Shown here: positions 16,901 to 24,958 of the stretch, one piece after another
How the letters are laid out: each line of letters opens with the position of its first letter
Position numbering within the stretch: position 1 is the stretch's first letter
Assembly: GCA_030593885.1 (NCBI GenBank)
Contig: JAUVGH010000016.1
Coordinates: forward strand, 1-47,794
Reading direction: 5' to 3'
Length of the DNA: 47,794 bases
Origin: Methanomassiliicoccales archaeon
Lineage (GTDB): Archaea; Thermoplasmatota; Thermoplasmata; RBG-16-68-12; SOIM01
The notes under the pieces: generated by a model
The model's database searches: none
Told to the model about the DNA's origin: nothing
The model's input: the letters and a program-made list of their open reading frames with translations, nothing else
Made by a program: the position numbers and the translations under genes

Positions 16901-17809
16901 GTGAAGATAGTGTTCCTGGGAACAGGTGGAAGCTGGCCATCACCGGAAAGGAACGTCCTCTCGATCGCGGTCAAGAGGGAGAAGGAGATAATCCTCCTCG
17001 ATTGCGGCGAAGGGACCCAGAGGCAGTTCATGCTATCGCCCCTGTCCTTCATGCAGATCAAGATCGTTCTCATCTCACATTTTCACGGCGATCACTTCCT
17101 GGGTTTGCCTGGCCTGATACAGAGCATGACGCTGAACGACCGTGAGGACGACCTGAAGGTGTTCGGTCCGGTGGGAACGGTCAACCTGGTCAAGACGCTT
17201 CTGGAATTGGGATACTTCAGCCCAGGGTTCAGGGTCGAGGTCAGAGATTTGGAGCCCGGTGAAACAGTTGATTTTGATGCATACAGGATTTCCACCTTCA
17301 GGGCAAAGCATAACGTACCATGTATTGGCTATTCCATAGAGGAATGGGATCGGCCTGGGAGATTCGACCTGGAGAAGGCCAAACAACTCGGTATACCCGA
17401 AGGACCACTGTACCGCAGGCTCCAGAGGGGAGAGGAAGTTAAGGTAGACGACAAGGTCTTCACGCCGGACATGGTGATGGGTCCTCCGAGAAAGGGCAGG
17501 AAGATCGTGTACACTGGTGACACTACGCCATCGTCGGAGATTGCGGAGGCGGCAAAGGACTGCGACGTCCTCATACACGATGCAACGGCAGAAAGCTCCA
17601 TGGAAGAGAAGGCAAACAAGTATGGACATTCCACAGCAAAGCAGGCAGCAGAGATAGCCAGGGAGTGTAATGCCAAGGTCCTGTTCCTAGTCCACATCAG
17701 TCCAAGGTATGATGATGCTGCACCTCTGTTGGAAGAGGCCAAAGCCGAGTTCGAGAACACCATCTTGGCTGATGATCTGATGGAATATGAAGTTCGACTG
17801 GAAGACTAG
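16901..17809 (+). CDS. rnz: Ribonuclease Z (tRNA 3' endonuclease)
   Basis: Cuts the 3' trailer from tRNA precursors, which matters here because the window's tRNAs do not encode CCA. A 302-residue metallo-beta-lactamase: FLGTGGSWPSPERN at the start, the zinc motif HFHGDHFLGLPG near 62, PPRKGRKIVYTGDT near 195, HDATAE near 225, GHST near 242 and VHISPRYDD near 272. These are the RNase Z motifs and distinguish it from other family members. It starts with GTG at 16901, just downstream of an AGATTAAAG TATA box (16867-16876), so it is probably leaderless. Divergent from hutH. Confidence 0.93.
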   Translation: MKIVFLGTGGSWPSPERNVLSIAVKREKEIILLDCGEGTQRQFMLSPLSFMQIKIVLISHFHGDHFLGLPGLIQSMTLNDREDDLKVFGPVGTVNLVKTLLELGYFSPGFRVEVRDLEPGETVDFDAYRISTFRAKHNVPCIGYSIEEWDRPGRFDLEKAKQLGIPEGPLYRRLQRGEEVKVDDKVFTPDMVMGPPRKGRKIVYTGDTTPSSEIAEAAKDCDVLIHDATAESSMEEKANKYGHSTAKQAAEIARECNAKVLFLVHISPRYDDAAPLLEEAKAEFENTILADDLMEYEVRLED

Positions 17810-17831
17810 GTATCTATCCAAAAAACCGAAA

Positions 17832-17878
17832 AAGATATATTTCCCAACGAGATAGCAAAGGAATCCGGGGAGGGCCCC
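17832..17878 (+). promoter_or_regulatory. AdoMet synthetase promoter and ribosome site
   Basis: TATA box AAGATATATTT (17832-17842) predicts a start near 17863. The leader is then almost only GGGGAGGG followed by CCCC directly before the ATG at 17880. GGGG at 17867-17870 and CCCC at 17875-17878 can pair over a 4-nt loop and would cover the ribosome site. Confidence 0.5.
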
Positions 17879-17879
17879 T

Positions 17880-19076
17880 ATGACCAGAAACATCATCATC
17901 GAGGAATTGGACCAAACACCCATAGAGCAGTGCAGGACAGAGATCGTCGAGAGGAAAGGCATCGGCCATCCAGACAGTATCGCGGACGGACTCGCAGAGA
18001 GCGTCAGCAGAGCGCTCTGCAAGATGTATCTCAAGAGGTATGAAAGGATTCTCCATCACAACACTGATGAAGTGCAGATAGTTGGGGGTCAATCGGCCCC
18101 TACATTTGGCGGAGGGGTCATACTGGCCCCGGTCTACATTCTTCTTGTCGGGAGAGCAACCACCACTGTGGACGGCGAGAGACTACCATATCGGGCCGAG
18201 GCGATCAAGGCCGCTAGGGATTATCTCGAGCAGAATTGCACACACCTCGACCTTGATGCGGATGTGATGCTGGACTGCAGGATTGGTGAAGGCTCAATTG
18301 ACCTGAGAGGGCTTTATGAGACAGAGAAGATGCTGGCCAATGACACCTCGTTCGGCGTCTCCTTTGCTCCGCTCAGCGAGACTGAGAGGATAACGTACGA
18401 TGTGGAGCGGTACATCAACGGACCGCTCAAGCAGGAGCTGCCTGAGGCTGGACAGGACGTAAAGGTCATGGCATGGAGGAATGGGGATCGTCTCAACCTC
18501 ACCGTAGCAGCGGCAATGGTGGACAAGCTCATTCCGGATATCGATCACTACCAGAGCGTCGTTGAACAGCTCGGAGACAAGGTCTCGGATTTTGCCTCGA
18601 AGGCCACATCTCGTGAGGTCAAGGTGTTTGTGAACAATGCTGACAATTACGAAGAAGGGGTTTTCTACCTGACGGTCACCGGGCTTTCCATGGAGAATGG
18701 GGATGACGGCTCGGTTGGCAGGGGGAATCGTGCTAACGGCCTGATCACACCCTACAGGCCCATGAGCATGGAAGCCGCGGCCGGCAAGAACCCGGTCACG
18801 CATGTTGGAAAGCTGTACAACATTCTAGCAAAGATGATGGCTTCCGACATCGCCGACGAGTGTGGCGGCGATATTCTGGAGACTCAAGTAAGACTGGTGT
18901 CCCAGATCGGAGCGCCTATCGACATGCCTCAGGGTGCAAGCGCCCAATTGATACCAGCTAAAGGTGTCAAAATAGGTAGCCTTGAATCGGATGTCAGGGG
19001 CATCATAGACAATCACCTGGAGAACATCGCTTCCCTGACCCATAAACTGGTCAGTGGCGAGATCAGTGTGTTCTGA
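17880..19076 (+). CDS. mat: S-adenosylmethionine synthetase, archaeal type
   Basis: Makes S-adenosylmethionine from methionine and ATP. 398 residues, normal for the archaeal enzyme, which is only distantly related to bacterial MetK. Family blocks: IEQCRTEIVERKGIGHPDS near residue 15, DEVQIVGGQSAPTFGGG near 62, GEGSIDLRGL near 138 and the C-terminal PYRPMSMEAAAGKNPVTHVG. ATG at 17880 follows GGGGAGGG by 5 nt. Monocistronic or leading into the coiled-coil gene 53 bp downstream, which has its own weak TATA-like sequence. Confidence 0.96.
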   Translation: MTRNIIIEELDQTPIEQCRTEIVERKGIGHPDSIADGLAESVSRALCKMYLKRYERILHHNTDEVQIVGGQSAPTFGGGVILAPVYILLVGRATTTVDGERLPYRAEAIKAARDYLEQNCTHLDLDADVMLDCRIGEGSIDLRGLYETEKMLANDTSFGVSFAPLSETERITYDVERYINGPLKQELPEAGQDVKVMAWRNGDRLNLTVAAAMVDKLIPDIDHYQSVVEQLGDKVSDFASKATSREVKVFVNNADNYEEGVFYLTVTGLSMENGDDGSVGRGNRANGLITPYRPMSMEAAAGKNPVTHVGKLYNILAKMMASDIADECGGDILETQVRLVSQIGAPIDMPQGASAQLIPAKGVKIGSLESDVRGIIDNHLENIASLTHKLVSGEISVF

Positions 19077-19129
19077 GAAAACCAGTCGGAGAAAACATTA
19101 TCTACCCACAGTCCATTCAATGGCATATC

Positions 19130-20287
19130 GTGACTGAAGAACCCGAAGAGCAGGCAATTGACAATCCTCCCGAGGAGTCGGTCGAGCCCGTTGAGGAGAG
19201 CAAGGGGGAACAGATTCTGGAGACAACTGAGGAATCCAAAGAAGCCCCATCGGAAGAACAGCCCTCCGAGGATTCCAAGGAAGAACCTGCAGAAGAACAA
19301 CCTTCTGAGGAAACCCAAGAAGAAACAACAGAGGACGTTCCAGAAGAACAACCTTCTGATGAAGTTGAGGAAAGTCCAGAGGAAGCGCCCTCAGAGGAGG
19401 TCAAGCCCGGCCCAGAAGACCTGCTCACATTGGCAGATCTGGAAAAGGAGAGGGAGGAGCTCAACCGGGAGGCAGAGAACCACAAGCGGAAAAGGAACGT
19501 CCTCAACGACAAGACCAAGGAATGGGTCGAGAAGAGGGATTTCTTCAATGCAAAGGTGAGAGGGATAGTGGATGAGGCATCCATGCACCGGGAGTCACGC
19601 GACAAGCTCAACGAAGAAGTACAGGGCCTCAAGAAGGAAAGGGATGAATGGAATGCCAAGGTGAACGAATTCACCGAAACGGTATCCAGGATAAAGAGGA
19701 GAAACCTCCCCAAAGGACGAGTACCGTTGGGGAAGCTCAAGAAGGATCTCAGAGCGCTCGAATTCAGACAGATGACATCAGTCTTGACACCAGACAAGGA
19801 AAAGGACCTGATCGAAGACATGTCACGAATCGAGAATGAGGTTAAGGCCAGGGAAACGGAGCTGGAGGAGAACGAAGAGGTCAAGTTGGCGATCAAGGAG
19901 CTCAAGGAGACCAAGGAGGAGGCCGAGGCTTTGCACAAGAAGGTCGGTGAGGTCGCGGACGATGCCCAGATGGAACATGACAAGATGACCGAGCTCTACG
20001 AGACAAGTGACGGGTCCCGGAAGGAGGCGGATCTCGCACAGGAAGAGTTCATCAAGACCAAGATGCTCGCCGATGAGGAACACAGGATGCACATCGACTA
20101 CATCAGAAAGGTCCACGACCTGGACAAGATCATCAGCGGGATGAGGTTCAAGTATCGGATGGCCAGGGTGCGCGGGGACGAGAGGGTCGCCATGAGGGAG
20201 GCCGAGGACATCTACGAGAGGTTCAAGAAGGGAGAGAAGCTCAGCACAGAGGACCTCATGACCCTGCAAAAATCGGGTTACTTGTGA
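19130..20287 (+). CDS. Conserved archaeal coiled-coil protein (COG1340-like)
   Basis: A 385-residue cytosolic coiled-coil protein of unknown function. The first 100 residues are a very acidic, Glu/Pro/Ser-rich low-complexity tail with repeats of EEQPSEE-type text. From about residue 100 to 360 it is continuous charged coiled coil (LADLEKEREELNREAENHK onward). The compact C-terminal end (AMREAEDIYERFKKGEKLST, then LMTLQKSGYL) is the signature of the archaeal coiled-coil family often mislabelled phosphoserine phosphatase; nothing here supports a phosphatase. GTG start at 19130. It follows mat and precedes the candidate small RNA at 20355. Confidence 0.8.
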   Translation: MTEEPEEQAIDNPPEESVEPVEESKGEQILETTEESKEAPSEEQPSEDSKEEPAEEQPSEETQEETTEDVPEEQPSDEVEESPEEAPSEEVKPGPEDLLTLADLEKEREELNREAENHKRKRNVLNDKTKEWVEKRDFFNAKVRGIVDEASMHRESRDKLNEEVQGLKKERDEWNAKVNEFTETVSRIKRRNLPKGRVPLGKLKKDLRALEFRQMTSVLTPDKEKDLIEDMSRIENEVKARETELEENEEVKLAIKELKETKEEAEALHKKVGEVADDAQMEHDKMTELYETSDGSRKEADLAQEEFIKTKMLADEEHRMHIDYIRKVHDLDKIISGMRFKYRMARVRGDERVAMREAEDIYERFKKGEKLSTEDLMTLQKSGYL

Positions 20288-20326
20288 TGCTGGCAAAAGC
20301 ACTGGCTATTAATTCTCCGAGAAAGT

Positions 20327-20336
20327 TTTATATATC
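20327..20336 (+). promoter_or_regulatory. TATA box before the candidate small RNA
   Basis: TTTTATATAT, with a second A/T-rich box (TATATTATAA) at 20342-20351. Neither precedes a coding gene on this strand until srp54, 900 bp away. Confidence 0.5.
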
Positions 20337-20354
20337 AGCGGTATATTATAAGAA

Positions 20355-20428
20355 CGGGGAAATTTTGGGCTAGTTCGTTAGAGTGCATCCCATCCCTTCT
20401 GACAAGGCTAGCCCTCCCTTCTTTTTTG
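20355..20428 (+). ncRNA. Candidate structured small RNA with U-rich end
   Basis: Between two convergent genes, a promoter-like sequence is followed by a long hairpin. The outer stem is GGGCTAG (20367-20373) with CTAGCCC (20408-20414), extended by two U-G pairs. After a small internal loop comes an inner stem GTTAGA with TCTGAC, enclosing a 15-nt C-rich loop. CTTCTTTTTTG follows as a U-tract terminator (20419-20428). It is not a tRNA: no T arm. It is not an SRP or RNase P RNA. A simple terminator of the upstream gene is the main alternative, but the two TATA-like boxes argue for an independent transcript. Confidence 0.4.
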
Positions 20429-20477
20429 TTACGTGAAAGAAGTTGGTGCCTGCTCCGACTTCATGATGTCAGAAATG

Positions 20478-21140
20478 CTATATCCAGGGGTCGATGAAGT
20501 CTATCATGTCTTCGAGGAACAATCCCCCCGCATACTGCCACCGAATGATGCCTGACCTGTCCAGCAGAAAGTATGATGGATACTGGGCCACACCATAATC
20601 ATCCATGATGTCCTGGGCGGCGTGTGCGAATATCCAGTCCGCCCCGTAGTAGTTCTTGAATGCTATCAGCTCAAGGTCTATTCGCCACGACAAGGACACT
20701 ATCTTCAGCTGATCCCCGTAATTAGCCGAGAGATTCGTCATCACCGAAGCCATATCCTTGCTGTCCTGTTCGTTGGAATCGAAGAACTCGATAAGTATCG
20801 GTCTCGGACCGATGTTGAGATTCAAGCTGAAGTGTTGTTTATCCACATCATTGACCTCGAAATTCGGGGCGTAGTTAGGCTCCTCCTCCTCAACCTCGGG
20901 CGGAAGCATCAAGAACACGACTACGGCCACGATCACTAGGACTACGACCAGAGCGGCCCACTTCTGCCAGGCTCTGCCGCCAGGATACGTGCCGACTCGT
21001 TTTGGCTTCTTCACCCTCGGAAGGTCCAGTTCCTCGATGTCCACCTCTTTCCCCGGGTGGACCTTTCTCAGATGGTTCTCCACGTTCTCCACTTTGACAG
21101 AGATCCCACAAACAGGACATTCTACGGTCTTCTTCGCCAT
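20478..21140 (-). CDS. Membrane-anchored thioredoxin-like protein with zinc finger, no CXXC
   Basis: A 220-residue protein with three parts. Residues 8-28 form a C2H2-like finger, C-P-V-C, 13 residues later His, then His after four more (NHLRKVH). A transmembrane helix follows at about 62-79 (WAALVVVLVIVAVVVFLML). The rest is a thioredoxin/TlpA-like fold outside the cell: PNFEVNDVDKQHFSL, PILIEFFDSNEQDSKDMAS, the cis-Pro region AQYPSYFLLDRSGIIRW. Where CXXC should be the sequence is DSNEQDSKD, with no cysteine at all in the domain, so disulfide chemistry is not expected. A weak TATA-like sequence lies near 21171. Divergent from srp54. Function unknown. Confidence 0.8.
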   Translation of the reverse strand: MAKKTVECPVCGISVKVENVENHLRKVHPGKEVDIEELDLPRVKKPKRVGTYPGGRAWQKWAALVVVLVIVAVVVFLMLPPEVEEEEPNYAPNFEVNDVDKQHFSLNLNIGPRPILIEFFDSNEQDSKDMASVMTNLSANYGDQLKIVSLSWRIDLELIAFKNYYGADWIFAHAAQDIMDDYGVAQYPSYFLLDRSGIIRWQYAGGLFLEDMIDFIDPWI

Positions 21141-21228
21141 TTCAAAGCAAAATTGGTCTGCAAGTTCTTATTACTTCCGTTTCCCCCAACCACTACCTTA
21201 ATATACGGAGAGACTGAATTATTCCCCG

Positions 21229-22572
21229 ATGGTGCTCGAGAAACTGGGCAGTTCAATTCGAAAGATACTGAAGAAGGTCGCCAGTGCAAGTCATGTTGAC
21301 AAGAGGCTTCTCAAGGAGGTAGTCAAGGACATCCAGAGAGCGCTGATTCAAGCGGATGTCAACGTGGAACTTGCCCTCAAGCTCACCAAGGACCTCGAGA
21401 AGAGGGCGATCGAGGACGATCCTCCACCGGGCATGACACTGCAGGAACATGTCATCAGAATAATCTACGACCTCATGGTCGAGATACTCCACGGCAGCAA
21501 GGAGATCAAACTGGAAAAGCAGAGGATTATGGTCGTCGGGCTGTACGGTTCGGGAAAGACGACCACGATCGGGAAGCTATCAAGGTATTTCCAGAAGAAG
21601 GGCCTGAACGTGGGAGTTGTCGCAGGGGATACTCATAGACCAGCGGCGTACGAACAGCTTGCCCAGGTAGTGGAGAGCATCAACGTCCCCATCTACGGGA
21701 ACCCCAAGGAGAAGAGGGCGGAAAGGGTGGTCCGGGAAGGGATAGAGCACTTTAAGGATTTCCAGGTGGTCATAGTCGACACGAGCGGCAGGCATTCCCT
21801 GGAACTTGATCTTAAAGAAGAGATTAAGAGGCTCTCGAGGATAGTCAGACCGGACGAGACCATACTCGTTCTTGATGCCACCATAGGTCAGCAGGCGGGT
21901 CCCCAGGCCAAGTCATTTCATGAAGCTGTGGGGGTAACTTCGGTCATAGTCACCAAACTGGACGGTAGCGCCAAAGGCGGTGGCGCATTGAGCGCAGTCT
22001 CCGAGACCGAGGCTCCAATAGCCTTCATCGGAACGGGCGAGAAGATAGACGATTTCGAGAAGTTCGATCCGCCCAGGTTCATATCGCGACTTCTGGGCAT
22101 GGGGGACCTCCAGGCGCTGCTGGAGAGGGCGGACGAGGTCCTGGACAAGGAGAAGGCCGAGGAGGTCTCTCGAAGGCTCCTGTCAGGGAAGTTCACACTT
22201 AGGGAGATGTACGATCAAATGGAGATGATGTCCAAGATGGGCCCCCTTCAGAAGATCCTGAGCTTCATTCCGGGAATGCCCGGCAAGCTATCCGATGAAG
22301 ACCTCGAGGAGATGCAGGAGAAGCTGGGCGGGTACAGGGTAATGATGGATTCCATGACGGAGGAAGAGCTCACTAATCCCAAGATGATCAAATCCTCCCG
22401 GCTGAAAAGGATAGCGAAAGGTAGCGGGACTTCGGTCGACGAGGTCAGAGAACTGCTCAAACAATTCAATATGTCCAAGAAGGCGATCAAGGGAATCATC
22501 GGGAACAGGAAGATGCGAAGGCAGCTGATGAGGCAGTTCAAGGATCAGGGAATGGACTTCGCTGAGCAGTGA
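21229..22572 (+). CDS. srp54: Signal recognition particle GTPase SRP54
   Basis: Binds signal sequences and 7S RNA and delivers ribosomes to the membrane through FtsY. 447 residues, normal length. The N domain helices (ALIQADVNVELALKL) come first. The G domain has P-loop VVGLYGSGKTTTIGKL near 99, GDTHRPAAYEQL near 128, VDTSGRH near 183 and the TKLDGSAKGGG guanine motif near 242. The methionine-rich M domain occupies about 300-447 (EMYDQMEMMSKMGPL, RMRRQLM-type end). ATG at 21229 is a few nt after the predicted transcription start from the TATA box CTTAATATACGG at 21193-21204, so nearly leaderless. Confidence 0.97.
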   Translation: MVLEKLGSSIRKILKKVASASHVDKRLLKEVVKDIQRALIQADVNVELALKLTKDLEKRAIEDDPPPGMTLQEHVIRIIYDLMVEILHGSKEIKLEKQRIMVVGLYGSGKTTTIGKLSRYFQKKGLNVGVVAGDTHRPAAYEQLAQVVESINVPIYGNPKEKRAERVVREGIEHFKDFQVVIVDTSGRHSLELDLKEEIKRLSRIVRPDETILVLDATIGQQAGPQAKSFHEAVGVTSVIVTKLDGSAKGGGALSAVSETEAPIAFIGTGEKIDDFEKFDPPRFISRLLGMGDLQALLERADEVLDKEKAEEVSRRLLSGKFTLREMYDQMEMMSKMGPLQKILSFIPGMPGKLSDEDLEEMQEKLGGYRVMMDSMTEEELTNPKMIKSSRLKRIAKGSGTSVDEVRELLKQFNMSKKAIKGIIGNRKMRRQLMRQFKDQGMDFAEQ

Positions 22573-22673
22573 AATCGGGTATCTCCTCTTCTATATAGTC
22601 TACATATTTCTCCGTAGCAAACCATATTACCAATGTTGCGTTTTTGGTCGAACAGGAGTGAAATCAACTCACC

Positions 22674-24953
22674 TTGAGTGGGGATATGGCTAGGGGAAGG
22701 GGATTACTGGAGATTCTATCGAAGAAGCCCGTCCGGAAAGGCTGGTATATATTTGTCATACTCTTCTTCCTTCTTTTGATCCTCCTGCCCACGGTCTACG
22801 TTCTTTCATACTTGGTAACTGGCTGGGACGACATCTCGAATTACGTTCTCTCCGACAAGAAATCTTCGACACTCGAATGGACCAAAAGTGAGGATCAGCT
22901 ATTCGCTGGGTACGAGATCCATGCGTCAACCGACCCAGATTTCTATCCGGACGCCTCCACTTTGGAGATTCTCATCAATCCCCAGAACGGGGGTGTCAGT
23001 CTCAATACGGCCAGATCTGCGACTTCCACTATTGTCAACACCCTACAGGCAGATCAAGACCACTTCTTCAGGGTACTTGTCGTGGACGACAACGGTCTCC
23101 AAACTGTCTCGAACGCTATGAGCGACGATGTATCAAGTCAGTGGTCATTCCCCTCCACCATAGAACTCACTGTCTCCAATATCTCCGGGGACGACCTGAC
23201 GCTGAACTGGACCAGAAGCGAGGATCCCGATTTTCTGCAGTATGAGGTTTATCACTCCATAGTCTACGGATTCGTGCCCGGACCCGGCAACCTTGTCGCC
23301 AACATCACTGACAGTCCGTCAAACTCAACAACGGTCATTGCCCCCCAACCTGGAAGCCACTTCTATCGGGTGAGGGTGGTCAACTCCCAGGGGATGTGGG
23401 CCGAGTCCAATCAGCATGGCACCAGTTCGATCGGTGAGAAGGTGGATTCACCCGTTCCAGTATCTCTCCAATACACATTCAGCGAATCGACACTTGATTC
23501 CATCACCGGCGCGGTAGCCCTTTCCTTCCAGGTCTCAGTGAGTGCTACATTGATTGATTTTGTCGTGGGCCTCCCACTTGCATGGTATCTGGTGAGAAAG
23601 AGCCCGAAGTGGAAGGACCAGCTGAACACGCTCATTGACGTTCCTCTCGCGTTCCCCACGGCCGCGACAGGCTTCTCTGCCGCCCTCTTTTGGGGGATGA
23701 CCCCGGGCATCGTGGACAAGCCTCTTGGTGCCCTCAGCATCACTTCATCTCCAGTCATCCTGCTTACGCTTTTGATGGTGGTGTTCTCGTTCCCCTATAT
23801 GGTCAGGCCTTTGGCCTCAATCCTTGAAGAGCTGAACGACGAATATGATACGGTTGCGGGGACATGCGGGGCCAGTAGGTTCACAGCGGCCAGGACGATC
23901 ACCCTCCCCCTCTTCCGGGCGGGTCTGGTCACCGCTGTCACACTCTGCCTTGCCAAGACTTTAAGCGAAACGGGGGGTGTGATGGCAGCGTTAGCGACCA
24001 TATCCAGCAGGGAAGTCAATGCTACTGCGCTGATCGGCACCTGGAAGGGGGCCTCGGTCTTCAATCCAACTCTCGTTCCAGGCCTGGCCTTCTTGAGCTT
24101 TCTGTTGATAATGCTGTCACTGACACTGATCATGGTCTCCAAGATCATCATCATGAGGGCGAAGCTTCCAATCAAGAAGGTCTGGCCTAAGTTCGAAAGA
24201 AGGCTGAGTCGAGGTTGGGTCCCCAAGGCTAAAGATGTGGCGGTCTTCCTCTTCCTGATCATCGTTGTCCTTCTCCCCGCTTTCTACATCTTTGGATATG
24301 CTTTAACACCGCAGGCGGAGCACGCTGACCTGACGGGATTCTGGAACAGTCTTGCTTACTCGTTCTTCGTAGCTGGAATCGTGACTATGATCGTACTGGT
24401 CCTTGGGATTCCAATGGGCATCTTGGTTGCCAGGCACAAGAATAAGAAGGTAGCTTCAACGCTCGATGTTCTGTCCAACATTCCTTTCGTCGTTCCGACC
24501 GCTGCGCTGGGTTTCTCTTTAGGTCTTTTCTGGAGCACTCAGAGCATCATCCCGGTGACGTCGGAGATTCTCATCATAATCATGGCCCATATCGCGTTCA
24601 CCTATCCTTATGTCGTGAGAAATGTGGTCGGAGCTCTCGAACAGTTGAGTCCCGAATATGAGGAAACCGCGAGAACGCTGGGAGCGAAGCCTATGCAAGG
24701 GTTCAGGAGGGTGACATTCCCGTTGATCAAAATGTCCATACTTTCCGGGGCGATCATGACCTTCACTCGTAGCGTGGGCGAGACAGGGGCCACCATTGCT
24801 GTCAGTCCAGAAGCGATCACGGCACCGGTGTACATAGTGTCCTTGATCAGGTCTGGGAGCTATTATGTCGCTGGAATCTCGAGCGCCATCCTGATAATCT
24901 TCTCGTTCATCGTCATCCTTCTTATCAGAGCACTAATCAAGAGGGGGGCCTGA
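22674..24953 (+). CDS. Fused ABC-importer permease with extracellular FN3-like domains
   Basis: A 759-residue protein carrying both permease halves of a type I ABC importer of the iron/thiamine/spermidine type. Order: TM1 (about 24-46); an outer insert of two fibronectin-III-like domains (about 60-150, e.g. DHFFRVLVVDDNGLQ; about 160-248, e.g. LTLNWTRSEDPDFLQYEVY); then six TM helices with EAA loop EELNDEYDTVAGTCGASR; then a second six-helix permease with EAA loop EQLSPEYEETARTLGAKPM. Start taken as TTG 22674; ATG 22686 is possible. TATA-like TTCTATATAG at about 22591. Two ATPase genes follow directly. No periplasmic binding protein is encoded nearby. Substrate unknown; the FN3 insert is not part of known permeases of this family as far as I know. 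Confidence 0.88.
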   Translation: MSGDMARGRGLLEILSKKPVRKGWYIFVILFFLLLILLPTVYVLSYLVTGWDDISNYVLSDKKSSTLEWTKSEDQLFAGYEIHASTDPDFYPDASTLEILINPQNGGVSLNTARSATSTIVNTLQADQDHFFRVLVVDDNGLQTVSNAMSDDVSSQWSFPSTIELTVSNISGDDLTLNWTRSEDPDFLQYEVYHSIVYGFVPGPGNLVANITDSPSNSTTVIAPQPGSHFYRVRVVNSQGMWAESNQHGTSSIGEKVDSPVPVSLQYTFSESTLDSITGAVALSFQVSVSATLIDFVVGLPLAWYLVRKSPKWKDQLNTLIDVPLAFPTAATGFSAALFWGMTPGIVDKPLGALSITSSPVILLTLLMVVFSFPYMVRPLASILEELNDEYDTVAGTCGASRFTAARTITLPLFRAGLVTAVTLCLAKTLSETGGVMAALATISSREVNATALIGTWKGASVFNPTLVPGLAFLSFLLIMLSLTLIMVSKIIIMRAKLPIKKVWPKFERRLSRGWVPKAKDVAVFLFLIIVVLLPAFYIFGYALTPQAEHADLTGFWNSLAYSFFVAGIVTMIVLVLGIPMGILVARHKNKKVASTLDVLSNIPFVVPTAALGFSLGLFWSTQSIIPVTSEILIIIMAHIAFTYPYVVRNVVGALEQLSPEYEETARTLGAKPMQGFRRVTFPLIKMSILSGAIMTFTRSVGETGATIAVSPEAITAPVYIVSLIRSGSYYVAGISSAILIIFSFIVILLIRALIKRGA

Positions 24954-24958
24954 ACAAG

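Noticed and set aside
17810-17879. SAM riboswitch upstream of the AdoMet synthetase gene
   Set aside because: The leader from the TATA box is about 17 nt, far too short for any known SAM aptamer.
20355-20428. A tRNA gene (the text GTTAGAGTGCATCCC resembles a D arm)
   Set aside because: There is no T arm, no acceptor pairing of 7 bp at tRNA distance and no workable anticodon stem; a hairpin RNA or terminator fits better.
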